A stretch of 64,000 nt of DNA from Synanceia verrucosa (GCA_029721515.1 CM056559.1:1427001-1491000); one strand, 5' to 3'; counted from the first letter of the stretch, positions 25,601 through 36,704 are shown. The notes: a model not told the origin generated them from the letters alone. Numbers and translations are program-made.

Positions 25601-28600
25601 ATAAAATTTACATCGCTGCGATCCTCGCGAGCTCCTGCCGCCTACGGTCCAAACCCCAAAGCTGTCGCCTTACATTTTGGGGAGTTATTCAGAAGGAGTT
25701 CGGCAGGGGTCTGACTCGGCTTGAAATCAATGGCAGTCAGTGAGAGCCAGTGTGGGGACAGACCAGGGCGCGCCTAGACTTTTCCATAGGGGTGCCCCAT
25801 GGGGTGTTGAAGCCATGCAGGGGTGGCCAGCAGAATTAGGTGATATGCATGAACCTCCATCACCATAGCATCACTCACATGCAAAAATCTAAGCTCTACT
25901 GCTTATAGTTTTTTTTTATCGAGGAGGTGATTCGACAGGTCAGCTCATAATCAAAGCATAGTGTGACAGAGCAGCTGTGTGTGTGTGGTATTTGAACTGA
26001 AGGACCCTGTCTGATATGATGCATAGGTCAATGCTGATGATACAGAGAGTGGGTGACATCATTGATTCACACACACAGACAGGAAGCTCAGGCTGTTTCC
26101 TTCAAAATAAAAGTCTGTTTTTCAAAATAAAAGCCCCAAACTTCGGAGGGGTAACTTTTTCCTCACAGGAAGCTGTGGAGATGACTATCCTTTCAAAGTA
26201 AAAGCCCCAAACTCTGATTTAGCGTCACAGGAAACAAGGTGTGTTTGTTTTCAACATGAACCTGGGACAGGCACGTAGTGCGTGCCGGCGTGTTTGTTTT
26301 CAACACGAACCTGGGACGAGCGCGCGCAAGTCGTGCTTCGGTGCAGGAGAGGGTCAGCATGCATCAGGCTGGGCCTACATGGCCCGGCATCGCGTGGGCC
26401 CGGCGTCATGTGTGCAGGCACATATTAAAATTTCTTCAGGAATTTTTTGTCTAGTTATCATTGTTATTATTTTTTCCTCACCTCGTTGCTTCGTCTCACT
26501 GACCTGAGAGTCTGCTGGAGCAACTGGACCAGCAGGAGGAGCAGAGGGAAGGGAGAGCAGCTCATCAGCCAGTGAGGAGAGTCTGGATCCTGGAGCTTCA
26601 CAGAGAGAGAGGCCTGGAGGAGCTGGAGAGCGAGACCAAGACCAGGACCAGGACCAGGACCAGAGGAGCTCTGAGCTGGAGGAGCACAGGGACTTTACAT
26701 CAACGAGCATCAGGTGAACAAACACTGGAATATTCAAACACCCAGGTTAGGATTTCATTTATTCACTCTACTTATTTATATTATAACAGACATAAACAAA
26801 TATAACCATTCATAACCCTGCAGCCTCTCTTAGCTCATCATTTTTGGCCTATCTTATTTCATGTCTATTTTTATACTCCACAATTTTTAAATCATATCCA
26901 TAGTCTAAACATTATTTTTAGTACAAACCATATTATTAATAATTATTCTATTAATTCATTGTTGTTGGTTTTTTTCGAGTGAATTTCCTCCATCACTAAA
27001 AAAAGATTGTCTTCAGGTGGCTCACCTGTAGCGGAGAGGTTCGGCAGGACAAAGACGTTCACGACTTCCTGAGGCGTCAGAAAGCTTCGCTTTCGTTCTT
27101 CATCCTCCCCGTCGGCCTCGACAGGCGTCATCAGCAGAACCAGGAACTTCAGGAGCTGCTCGCTCTCATTGGCTGACAACGACTTGCTCTTCATCACCTC
27201 CTGCAGACATCTGCAGAGCAGAGCGCCGCCGCTCCCAGCATCCCGTCCTTCCTCTGCCGCTGTGTTTCTGTCTTCATCACGTGGATCGCTTCCTCCTCTG
27301 AGTCCAGGCAGCTGCTGCAGGATCTTCGCCATCAGGGAGAAAGCACCTTTATTGAAAACCGCTGCATGACAACAAGACCTCAACGCTGCTTCTGGGTTCT
27401 GAAACGCAATCCTGGCGACCAAAGAGGCTGCCGTGTTCAGGTTGTGTTCGCCGCCTCCCTGGATGATGCAGTTGAAGGCCATGTTGAGCTCCTGTTCGAA
27501 CCCTTCAGTCACAGCAGAGGGCACGGGGCGCCCAAAGAACCCCCTCCTGGACAGCCTCAACATGGTGGCCAACGCTTCGTTCTTGTCTTTCAAGGAGAGT
27601 GCAGAGAATACGTCTGTGGTGACTTTCATCAGCTTCCTGCTGTGGCTGACAGCAGCGCTCCTGCTGTGCAGTTCACTCATCAGGGTGGAGGTCAGGCCGG
27701 TCAGGGCGGCGCTCTGCTGGAAGGCTGCCTGGTTCTGCTGCAGGCAGTCCATCCAGAGCTCGCCACAGGCCGCCCAGCTCTGCTCGCTGGCAAATAACAC
27801 CGCAAACCTCTGGTAGTCCTCCAGGCGGTGAGCGATAATGGTGGCGGCGACCTTGGCGTTCACCTCGGCAGTGCTCTCTGTGGCGGACAGAGCCAGGGAC
27901 GCCAGCAAACCTCTGAGTTTATCCCTCTCCTGATCATCCATGTCAGTCTCACTTCTCAGGACTCTCTGGATACTTTGTTCTAGTTTAAAAGCAGAGTAAC
28001 TGTGATTGGAGCCGTCGCACGCCTTCAGGAGTCCACCGTTCAGCCAAAACTCACCCAGTTCTGTTACAATCTTCAGAGCGTCGCTGAGCTTCATCCTGCT
28101 GGGTTGAAACTGCGATGGCGTGTTTGAAGCTCGCACGTCTCTCTGAGCCTCCTGAATACGTTCAGGACTCTCGTCGCTCTTTCCTCCCATGCTGACAACT
28201 TTGGACAGGATGTGCAGCTTCTCTTCAGTGGGAAGTTCGACGGCTCGGTCTATGAGGAAGGTGGTGTAAAGAGCATCCAGGGAAACAGAGAGAGCCTGGA
28301 AGCAGAGCTCTGCAGATATGTGGTCTTTTAAGTCTCTGAGGGCTTGGAGGAGGATGTGCAGGACGTCAGGCGACGGCAGATCTGAAGGGTCCAGCTTTAA
28401 CCTCTTGGCAGCCTGACAGGAAACACTGGAAGACAAGAGGCGAGAAAACTGCCTGGCGAACATGGTCTCCACGCTGTCCTCTCCTTCCGTCCTCTGCTCA
28501 TCTCGGCCCTTCCACAGTTCCCACCACACCTCCAGGAGAAGGCGAACATCGTCCTCTCCGGTCGGGCTGCTCCTTACGAACTGCACAAGCTTTTCTAGCT

Positions 28601-29888
28601 CAGCACAGATCTGCGATTGAGGAAGATACAAGAGGAGACGAGCAAATGTCGGAGCGGACGCCGTCAATTTCACCACCTCCAGCAGGACGACCCGGTTGAC
28701 CTCAGGGAGGCCGTTGTGGAGGGAGAAGAACGGGTCGTCCCTCCAGGACGTCTCCACATCACTTCCTGTCTCGCTGCTTAACACCTTCAGCCACAAGGAG
28801 CCAACAAACGTCTTCATCCAGCTGACAGATGGCTTTGAGGAAAGGTGACCACAGATTTCTGTGACCGCCTCCAGGACCGGACGTCCAACTCTGGTCCAGT
28901 CAGCTTTTTGAAGGGAGGACAGGGACGACGGGAGACACAGTTTATCAGCCAGGAGGAAAGATCCCTGAAGGACCGCCGAACCTGAAGAACATGAAAGAAG
29001 AAAGACATTTTATTTATTCATTCATTCATTCACCCATGATAATCAGCTGAGTACAAAAGTAGTGAAAATGATTTTCATTATGGATTCATCAGCAGATCGA
29101 ATCATTTTGTCAATAAAATATCAGAAAATGATTAATTATCTATCGATTCACTAATCAGTAATCAAATAACAGTTTTCCACTCTAGTTCACCATGAGTAAA
29201 AAATGAACAATACCTGGTTTAATGTTGTTTTTCTAATATGTAAAATTGTACTTTATTCTTCACTAATATGAAGTATTTGACAGGATACAAGTGACGTCAC
29301 AAATTAAGATTTAATTCATACAAAACATATGAAGAGCTTATGAAATGAAGTAAAAAATTAAACTACAAAACATAACATTTTGGTAAACGTGATAGCATTT
29401 CTCACTATTTTCACAATTTTACATGTGTAAAATAATCATTACTTGCAGTCCTACACAAAAGAGCAATTCAAGCTTATGATTATTATATTATCCATTGAAT
29501 AAGAGTCTAATCCTACATTCATATTAATTAATGAGTATTAGTACTCCAACAATATAATAACATAACAGTCACCTTTAATTATCACCTCTAGATAATTTGA
29601 ACATCTTTGTCTTATAACTGTTTTGCTTAAGAAAAAAAATTCAATGCAGGACTTTTACTAGTAACAGTGTGGTATTTGTAGTTTTTAGTGAGTTGAACTA
29701 TTAATTAAACCGATTAAAAGCTACTGAATTGAGGTCAATTTCACACCGAGTTATATCCAAACAACGATGATAGCGCTGATAGCTATTTAAAAACAAAAGA
29801 TGAATTCAAAGAAGTGTCACATTTTCCACACACGTGTTACTATATTGTAGAAAAAGTTACCTTTACTTTTGTTCATCACCAAGGCCAT
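19676..29888 (-). CDS. gemin4: Gem-associated protein 4 (6 coding exons, 1108 aa)
   Basis: GEMIN4 is a subunit of the SMN complex, which assembles Sm cores on spliceosomal snRNAs. Exons on the minus strand: 29888-29861, 28981-27026, 26675-26504, 22072-21817, 20796-20092 and 19885-19676 (stop TAG). All introns are GT-AG and the phases 1,1,2,0,0 close to 1109 codons; human GEMIN4 is 1058 aa. Matches to the family include GSFLLADKL and DWTRVGRPVLEAV near residue 30, a GE/EELDWTVRL block with FKNEVPSSL in exon 4, and GTGLLAWMECC, FSKGLLVAL, PWCSP, HVPFSLEY in exon 5. Oddities: a Gly-Pro run (residues about 667-675) made by a hexanucleotide repeat at the start of exon 3, and an acidic, Ser/Glu-rich insertion of about 50 residues (about 968-1022) in exon 5. 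Intron 3 is filled with repeats. The short exon 1 (28 nt) rests on splice-site quality and phase. Confidence 0.96.
20797..21816 (-). other. gemin4 intron 4, AT-rich low complexity
   Basis: Nothing coding seen. It contains a poly(A)-rich tract at 21567-21588, an AT dinucleotide run near 21636-21650, and many GAGAAA/AAATTTA words that continue into the next intron (22080-22420, 22600-22700), suggesting a shared degenerate A-rich repeat. Confidence 0.5.
22727..23024. mobile_element. Fragment of a hairpin-rich repeat element in gemin4 intron 3
   Basis: This follows a TTATTCTTATTATTAT target-like stretch and carries two perfect hairpins with the same GCGAAGC centre: GCTGGCGAAGCCAGC near 22770, and CATGGCAG/CTGCCATG around CGAAGC near 22848-22869. 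No 3' terminus of its own was found before the next element begins, so it looks truncated. Confidence 0.5.
23025..24854 (+). mobile_element. Helitron/Helentron-like non-autonomous element, copy A
   Basis: The left end GGGTGTGAATGC (23025-23036) has its exact inverse GCATTCACACCC at 24815-24826. The left copy is also part of a 9-bp-stem hairpin with a GAA loop. The right end shows an 8-bp-stem hairpin GCAATTGC / TTCA loop / GCAATTGC (24827-24846), 4 nt, then CTAG (24851-24854) followed by T. A 3' hairpin just before CTRR is a Helitron hallmark; subterminal inverted repeats are described for Helentrons. No Rep/helicase coding is present, so it is non-autonomous. It lies within gemin4 intron 3. 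Confidence 0.65.
24338..24502 (+). repeat. Short tandem repeat inside element A (~60-bp units)
   Basis: About three units built on GCACGC..GTAGTGCGTGC, TTCGAYTGCAACATGGATCT and GGGACAGG. GCACGC and GCGTGC can pair as a short hairpin in each unit. A diverged two-unit version (TTTTCAACAYGAACCTGGGA) lies at 26245-26330 in the neighbouring element. Confidence 0.75.
24871..26454 (+). mobile_element. Helitron/Helentron-like non-autonomous element, copy B
   Basis: Its interior closely matches copy A (about 25030-25745 against 23260-23960; shared words include AAAATCAGCCTTTAACATGG and TCTCCATTGGGCCCAATGTT). Its 3' end has the same geometry with different bases: AAAATTTC / TTCA / GGAATTTT (26427-26446, one wobble pair), 4 nt, then CTAG (26451-26454) followed by T. 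The left boundary is approximate. It sits directly after copy A, separated only by a TTATTATTTTTATTAT-type linker. Confidence 0.6.
28982..29860 (-). other. gemin4 intron 1, nothing recognisable
   Basis: AT-rich intron between the 28-nt first coding exon and the large second exon. No repeat family or regulatory motif stood out. Confidence 0.6.
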
Positions 29889-30666
29889 AGCTGCTGAATG
29901 GAGCTAAATGCAGGCTAGCTACTTTGCTAATTTTAATCCGATTTTCTGTTCCCATTAACAAACATTTACCGAAGCGTGTCGGTTAGAACAGTCCGTTTAG
30001 CCCACGAGAATTACATAAATTATAATTATAATAATAATGGAGCCTGTCAAACGTATGAAATCTGTCAAATATCACGTTTTTAGCACGTCAACTATTTCGT
30101 ATGTAGCGCTTCCGTTGTACTTCCGCTTTACTTCCGCCTTCGTCCACTCTACTTCCGGAGTTTAGCGGCGGTTGTCAAACTTTATGTCGCATTACCGCTA
30201 TCATCTGGTAATATATATTCACAGCTGCTTTTAGTTGATGAGCAGTGGAAATAAAAATGGAAATAAAAACCAAACACATAAAATTAAGTAATAATACGCA
30301 GCCGATGTTCCGCTGTCTGCTGTAGAAACAAGAGGGACCTGCCGCTCACAGGTGTCCTCACAGCGCCACAGCAGGATAAAGTCGGTACTGTAACATATTC
30401 CTCTGTGTAAAACCGAAACTAAAACTGTTTAGTAACATCCACTCTATCATGACTGATTTAAGATTCACGAAGACACAAGCACGATGTATTGTTGCATAAG
30501 AAAGACTAAATGCATTTTCAAATCTTATTTTATCCGCTGAACACGTGACGTCAGAGGCGAAGCAAGTTTTTCTTCCCTGTAAATGAAAGTGAAAGAGTCC
30601 TCTGAGCTGTGAACAGGTCGACATGCCGCTCAAGCAACAAGGAGAAAGTTCTACCGATGAATAATA
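29889..30666. promoter_or_regulatory. Head-to-head promoter region gemin4 / tapasin-like gene
   Basis: The ATGs of the two divergent genes are 778 bp apart. On the gemin4 side, four ETS-type TTCCG cores cluster at 30108-30160 (GCTTCCG, ACTTCCGC, ACTTCCGCC, ACTTCCGGAG). On the tapasin side, CACGTGACGTCA (E-box plus CRE) lies at 30542-30552 and a perfect interferon-type element GAAAGTGAAAG at 30585-30595, about 70 bp before the ATG. No TATA box was seen. Function is inferred from motifs. Confidence 0.6.
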
Positions 30667-33600
30667 ATGAGCCTGCTCCTGAAGATACTCTCATACTTTT
30701 ATCTTTATGCAGGTGAGTTCAGGTCGTTCTCAGCTTTGGTTCAGATTCAGGTGTTTCTAGAGCTGCTTTGACAGCCCATAATAACACATGACTGAAATTA
30801 GCACACTACACTATGTACTACACTATATTATACTATTGTATGCTGAACTAGACTATATAATACTATTCTATTGTTGTGCTCTGTACTGTACTATGTTGCA
30901 GTACTACTCTATGTACTGAACTGTACTATACCATACTATATTATTCCATGTTATGATATGTACTATGATATACAATATTATAGGTTGCTGTACTTTAGCA
31001 TGCTATACTATATTATGTAGTGTATGCTACTGCTACTACTCTGTCATACCATGCAGTACTACACAATGCTAAGTTTAGTGTATTGTACTAAACTAACAGT
31101 ACTAACAGTTAACCTACTTTTTTATGCTATACTATACTGTGTCATGATATTCTAAACTACATTATATATACTATACAGTAATACACTACAGAACATTTCT
31201 AAATACTATCATTGTTGTTGTTGTACTGACTGGCTGTGTCTCTCTCAGGTGTGTGCTGTGTCCACCAGGTGTCATGGCTGCCCTGTCAGTTCACTGATGA
31301 ACATGTGTTTATGAACGCTGAGGGTCACACTGAGACGCAGCTCATCCACAGAAAGGCCATGCTGCAGTTCGGTCACATCGGAGACGCTCCTGTTAGTCCT
31401 GGCGCCGTCACTTTCCTGATTTCCGGTAAGAGCTGCATCACATCACAGGAACACCTGAAGGATCCTCAGTCTGATGGCCTCTTATGTGTCACAGGATCCA
31501 AGTTGGACCTGCGGCGGTTCTTCGAGGGAGAGGAAGCAGAGCAACTGGAGTGTGAGCTGAGAAGGTTCAGTACAGATGGCATCCATGTACACTGGCCCTC
31601 CGGGGGCCCGCTGGGGGCCACCAGCTACAACCGCTGGTTCATCTGCACCTTCAGCCACACCAAAGGCCGGTTCACCGTCACCGGCTTCCTCCGAGTCCCG
31701 TCAGACCAACCACCCCCAGGACAGCAGGACTACCGCAGATGGCCCGCCATCTTGGATGGAGAGACGTTCTCCACATCAGGTAACACATCATATTCAAATA
31801 TTAACACAAAAGCAGACTCTGGTTCTGTATCAGTCTGATAGAAAAATAATGCTACTTCTCTCTGATTTATTCCCTCAGTAAACATTGTAAACATGAGTTA
31901 GTGGTCTCAGTCTCTAGTTTCTAGTCTTCTTGTTCATTTATGGTCCATTTAGAGTCAAACAGACCACAAAGCAGAGGATGATTTAGGACTGATTGACAGG
32001 TTGTGAACACGTCTGCTAAAAATGTCTTGTTCAGAGTTTAAACTTCTGGTTGCAAAAAACCAAGATGGTAGAAATCAAGATGGTGATGGGCACAAACCAA
32101 GAAGGCAACAACTATAAAACCAAGATGAGGACAGCTATAAGACTAAGAAGGAGACAGCCAAATACCGAGGTGGGGACGGCCATAAAACCAAGATGGCAGC
32201 CATCAGATACCAAGACGGTAACAGGGCAATGGGTCGTTTGACGTCATAGTGACTGCTTCTTATGTACAGTAAAGTGTATGTATATGTATGGGACACAATG
32301 GGACTGATGAGTTAATCCAGTGTCTCAGTTCAGTTATCTATTCTCTGTCCTGCCTCTGATCTGTGTCCACAGTCGCCATGGTGATTAAAACATTATCTCC
32401 ATCAGTGAGAGCAACGCTGGGCTCCCAGCAGACGCTCCACTGTCAGTTCGCCGTCGACCACAAGGCGCCGAACGCCTCGGTGGAGTGGCACCGGCAACAC
32501 CGTGGAGAGAGAACCAGCCTCTTCAGCTACAGCAGCCGGAAGGGCCAGAGCCAGGGGACCGGGGTCCGCCTGAGGGGCCTCGCCAGCGGGGACGCCTCCT
32601 ACAACCTCCCCTTCACCAAGATAAGCAGTGAGGGGAACTACATCTGCTCAGTGGAGGTGCTTCCACTGTTCACCAGCCTGGAAATAAATCTGCAAATCGA
32701 AGGTGAGGCTGATGTCTGGAATAACCTGACAGGTGATTGGACGAACCGCCTGTCAGTCAAAAGCAAAACCAGCTCTGGAAACTCCCTGAAACTATCAAAC
32801 TAACCGTCGAGCTGAGCTGAAGGCAGATCCAGCAGCTGCAGAAACACACTTTTACATCCCTTAAGCTGATGGAAACTAAATGTTTTAGTTGCATTCAGGT
32901 GGCAGAAAGTGTCTGAAACCCACAACCAAAATAGTCTCTAGAGAGATAAGAAACGTGAAAGATTACAGCATAATAATAAGAACACCTTTAAGTTTAACTT
33001 ACAGATTCTCAGATTTTACACCACAGTAAACATCCAAGATATAAGAATTTAATCACCAACACCTGTGTCAGTGATATTCTGTTCATTATGATGAATAAAG
33101 AAGCTTGTAAGAATTAAAATCTTGTCTCCTCAGAACCTCCTCGTGTCTCCCTCAGCGTTGGACCGGTCCTGTCGCTGCTGCAGGGCGCTGAGCAGAGGGT
33201 TTCCTGTGATGCTCAGGGTTACTACCCTCTGGACGTGGAGATGGTCTGGACCGTCCAGGACCCGGCGGTGGCGGCGCAGAGGGTGGGCGCTCCCCTCCCT
33301 GAGGTGCTCCAGAACGTTCTGCTGTCCAGCCACAAACACAACCAGGACCAGACCTTCTCGCTGGCGGCCTTCTTCTACCTCCAGGCGTCGCTCGGTGACT
33401 CTGGAAAACAGTTTACCTGCAGCGTTTCCCATCAGTCGCTGAGGATGCCGATCAAGAAGAGCTTCATCCTGACAGTGGAAGGTGAGCGTCTCTGTCATAG
33501 CGTTAGCGTTAGCTTTAGCGTTAGCCTCGGACAGGAAGGTCACGTGTTGTTTTTCCTGCTCAGAGCCGCTCAGCTGGACGTTCAGCCTCGCCGTCGGCCT

Positions 33601-33770
33601 CCTGCTGCTCTCGCTGGTGGTCGTCCTGTACGTGCTGCTGCGCTACCTGTGCTCAGGTGAGTGGGCACGCCCTCCATGCTAACGCTAACAGGAAGTGTGA
33701 ACCGTCAGTGAGCACGTCATTTATTTTGTCCACAGCTAGAAAACTGTCAGTGCAGAAGAAGCCTTACTGA
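30667..33770 (+). CDS. tapbpl: Tapasin-related (TAPBPR-like) MHC class I chaperone (7 exons, 437 aa)
   Basis: Tapasin and TAPBPR are ER membrane glycoproteins that edit peptides on MHC class I. Exons: 30667-30712, 31249-31425, 31495-31779, 32373-32702, 33134-33481, 33564-33656 and 33736-33770 (stop TGA). Every intron is GT-AG and phase 1, the usual Ig-superfamily pattern. Order: hydrophobic leader MSLLLKILSYFYLYA; N-terminal domain (about 16-169) with several cysteines; V-type Ig domain (about 170-279) with LHCQF, SVEWHRQHRG, GNYICSV and an NAS glycosylation site; C1-type Ig domain (about 280-395) with VSCDAQGYYPLDVEMVW and FTCSVSH; membrane segment about 401-424; short tail ending KKPY, a KKxx ER-retrieval signal. 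SVEW..QH.G and GYYPLDV favour TAPBPR, while the dilysine tail is tapasin-like. The subfamily is therefore less certain than the family. Confidence 0.88.
30800..31200 (+). repeat. Degenerate TACTA/CTATA pentamer tract in tapasin-like intron 1
   Basis: Frequent TACTA, CTATA and TACTG words in irregular order, like a decayed version of the pentamer array at 49.9-51.0 kb. Non-coding. Confidence 0.55.
31850..32300 (+). repeat. Dispersed repeat copy 1 (ends near a CTTCTTATGTACAGT word)
   Basis: The order of words ATTCCCTCAGTAAAC, TCTCAGTCTCTAGTTTCTAG, TTATGGTCCATTTAGAGTC, then CCAAGATGG-type repeats and GACGTCATAGTGACT is shared with 61100-61560 (same strand) and, inverted, with 43390-43790. An expansion of AACCAAGATGG/ACCAAGATGA words is seen at 32060-32220. 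Lies in tapasin-like intron 3. Confidence 0.7.
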
Positions 33771-33895
33771 GCGACTCTCCTCCTCTGGGTTTGTGTTTCT
33801 ATGAAACTGAAGGTTTTTAATGTTTTGATGGTTTTAATGGTTCTACTGTACAGAAAAGTAAATAATTGATCTTCTGGACGAACAGAAACATGATT

Positions 33896-33915
33896 ATTAA
33901 ACTGGAGAAATTAAA
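33896..33915 (+). terminator. tapbpl: Candidate poly(A) signals (two ATTAAA) of the tapasin-like gene
   Basis: ATTAAA at 33896-33901 and 33910-33915, roughly 130-145 nt after the stop. No AATAAA is closer. Weak, motif-only call. Confidence 0.3.
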
Positions 33916-33949
33916 CTATTCAGCCTGATTCAGACGATTAAACTGTCTG

Positions 33950-35100
33950 TCCACCTGTTTGTTTAACTACCTACCTGTTTACCTGCCTATCCACCTGTCT
34001 ACCTATCTACCTACCTACCTGCCTGTCTGTCCACCTGTCTACCTATCTACCTACCTACCTGCCTGTCTGTCCACCTGTCTACCTATCCACCTGCATACCT
34101 ATCCACCTGTCTACCTATCTATCTACCTACCTACCTGCCTGTCTGTCCACCTGTCTACCTATCCACCTTTATACCTATCCACCTTTATACTTATCCACCT
34201 GCATACCTATCCACCTGTCTACCTATCTATCTACCTACCTACCTGCCTGTCTGTCCACCTGTCTACCTATCCACCTTTATACCTATCCACCTGTCTACCT
34301 ACCTACCTACCTACCTGCCTGTCTGTCCACCTGTCTACCTATCTATCTACCTACCTACCTGCCTGTCTGTCCACCTGTCTACCTATCCACCTTTATACCT
34401 ATCCACCTGTCTACCTACCTACCTACCTACCTGCCTGTCTGTCCACCTGTCTACCTATCTATCTACCTACCTACCTGCCTGTCTGTCCACCTGTCTACCT
34501 ATCCACCTTTATACCTATCCACCTGTCTACCTACCTACCTACCTACCTGCCTGTCTGTCCACCTGTCTACCTATCTACCTACCTACCTGCCTGTCTGTCC
34601 ACCTGTCTACCTATCTACCTACCTACCTGCCTGTCTGTCCACCTGTCTACCTATCTACCTACCTACCTGCCTGTCTGTCCACCTGTCTACCTATCTACCT
34701 ACCTACCTGCCTGTCTGTCCACCTGTTCACCCATCTGCCTACCTACCTACCTGCCTGTCTGTCCACCTGTCTACCTATCTACCTACCTACCTGCCTGTCT
34801 GTCCACCTGTCTACCTATCTACCTACCTACCTGCCTGTCTGTCCACCTGTCTACCTATCCACCTGCATACCTATCCACCTGTCTACCTACCTACCTACCT
34901 ACCTGCCTGTCTGTCCACCTGTCTACCTATCCACCTTTATACCTATCCACCTTTATACCTATCCACCTTTATACTTATCCACCCGCATACCTATCCACCT
35001 GCATACCTATCCACCTGTCTACCTATCCACCTGTCTACCTACCTACCTACCTACCTGCCTGTCTGTCCACCTGTCTACCTATCCACCTGTCTATCTACCT
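33950..35100 (+). repeat. CTAC/CTGT tetranucleotide-derived minisatellite
   Basis: Units of about 40 bp composed of CTACCTAT, (CTAC)n, CTGCCTGTCTG and TCCACCTGT run for over 1.1 kb just downstream of the tapasin-like gene. Some units contain CACCTTTATACCTAT variants. The array has no stops in one frame, which produces a long meaningless open frame (398 codons). Confidence 0.95.
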
Positions 35101-35253
35101 GGAAGAAGTATTCAGATATTTTTCTAAAAGTAAAAGTAGCATTACTTCAGTGTAGAAATACATCAAAAATACACTTTAAATAGGTCTACAAGACTAAATG
35201 TACTCATTATACAGCTAACTATTTCAGAATAACACACTTTATCACAGCCTATG

Positions 35254-35288
<35 letters not shown>

Positions 35289-36704
35289 CATGATAAGTAC
35301 TTAAAATACTTCAAGAAGTACTTTAAGTACTTCTGTGTGCTTCATTACATTGAGTGACTTTTGGAGCTGATGCTGCTACTTTCATTAGAAAACACTGGAC
35401 TGGTTTTTAGGTTTGGATCGTTTATAAAAATACACTCAGTATTTCTGAATCTCTGAGAAATCCCAGACCTTAACATTCTGACGTTGCTTTCTCTTGAACC
35501 CAAAAGCTTCTTGTAAAAAAAGCTCGTAAAAACGCAGCGAAGCTTCGCTTCTCGTATACGTCAGGAAGCAGCTTTGAAGTGGACTGATGGGGAGGAACTT
35601 TGAGAAGAAAGACCTCTAAACTGGTCTGAGTCCATTACTGGGATAAACAGCTTTAGGTGGACTGGGACCAGATGTTTGCTGCACTGAGGGTCCAGCTGTG
35701 TGGCCGATCACATTTCCATTATAAATGAAAATGCTTGTTGTTTGGTCCAGAAAATGGTTTTCAGTGTTGTGTTTGGTCCAAAGATATTCAATTTAATATT
35801 AGATGTTATAGATCAGAGAAAGGCAGTAAATCTCCACATTTGAGAAGAAAAAACTACATTTTCTGACATTTTTATGAGAAAAAATTGTAAAAATAAAATA
35901 AAATAGTAAATTAATAAAATTATTTGCAGCTATTGTCCTGCATTCTGGTTTTTTTATGCACCAATTTCTGCATCAAGTTATGGTGTACGTGATTTTATTT
36001 ATGTGAAGGAAAACCCTCAACTTTCCACGTTATGTAACTCAGAGACATTTTGTAAAAATGAAATTAACATGAATCTGATTTGATGGTTACCAGTCAGACC
36101 ATCTTTAAATAATATAAGTAATCAAAAAGTCATGTAGCTAGTATGGTAACTGATCACTGACAGCAGTGAGTAAGTTAATTACTTAAAAAAAGTAACTAGT
36201 AATGTGCATTACATTACTTTTTTGGACTAACTACCCCAACACTGTTCATGACACAGTTTAAAGTTTGAAGGATGTGGTGAGGCTGCAGATTGCAACCAAC
36301 AGAAACTGTCCGAGAACTGCAGTGTTTGTTTTGTCCTGTCTGGGCTGCCGTAGAAACATGGTGGTCGTAGGTCAACGTGAACAATCATTATGGATTCTTT
36401 CGCATCATCAACACTAACACTAAATATTGGATCCATTTTTTAACGAAACACACATCTTCCAAATATTCTGACATTAAAATTACACTTTGTCGGACACACA
36501 AGGAGTAGTAGTAGCAATAATTATTTACTTCTTTGGAGTAACTAGAAGGACTGGTTAGGACAGTGAAGGATTTTGGTGTGGGTGCAAATTGCAACCAACT
36601 GAAACTGTCGTAGAAAGATGGTGACCGTAAACAGAGACAAGTTCTGAGGTTCCGTTAACTCCAATGGGAGGCGGGTTTTCCTTAACTTGTCAATCATTTC
36701 CGCT

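Noticed and set aside
33959..35155. 398-codon open frame rich in Tyr, Leu, Pro, Cys
   Set aside because: Translation of the tetranucleotide-derived minisatellite. No start context, no similarity, no splice signals.
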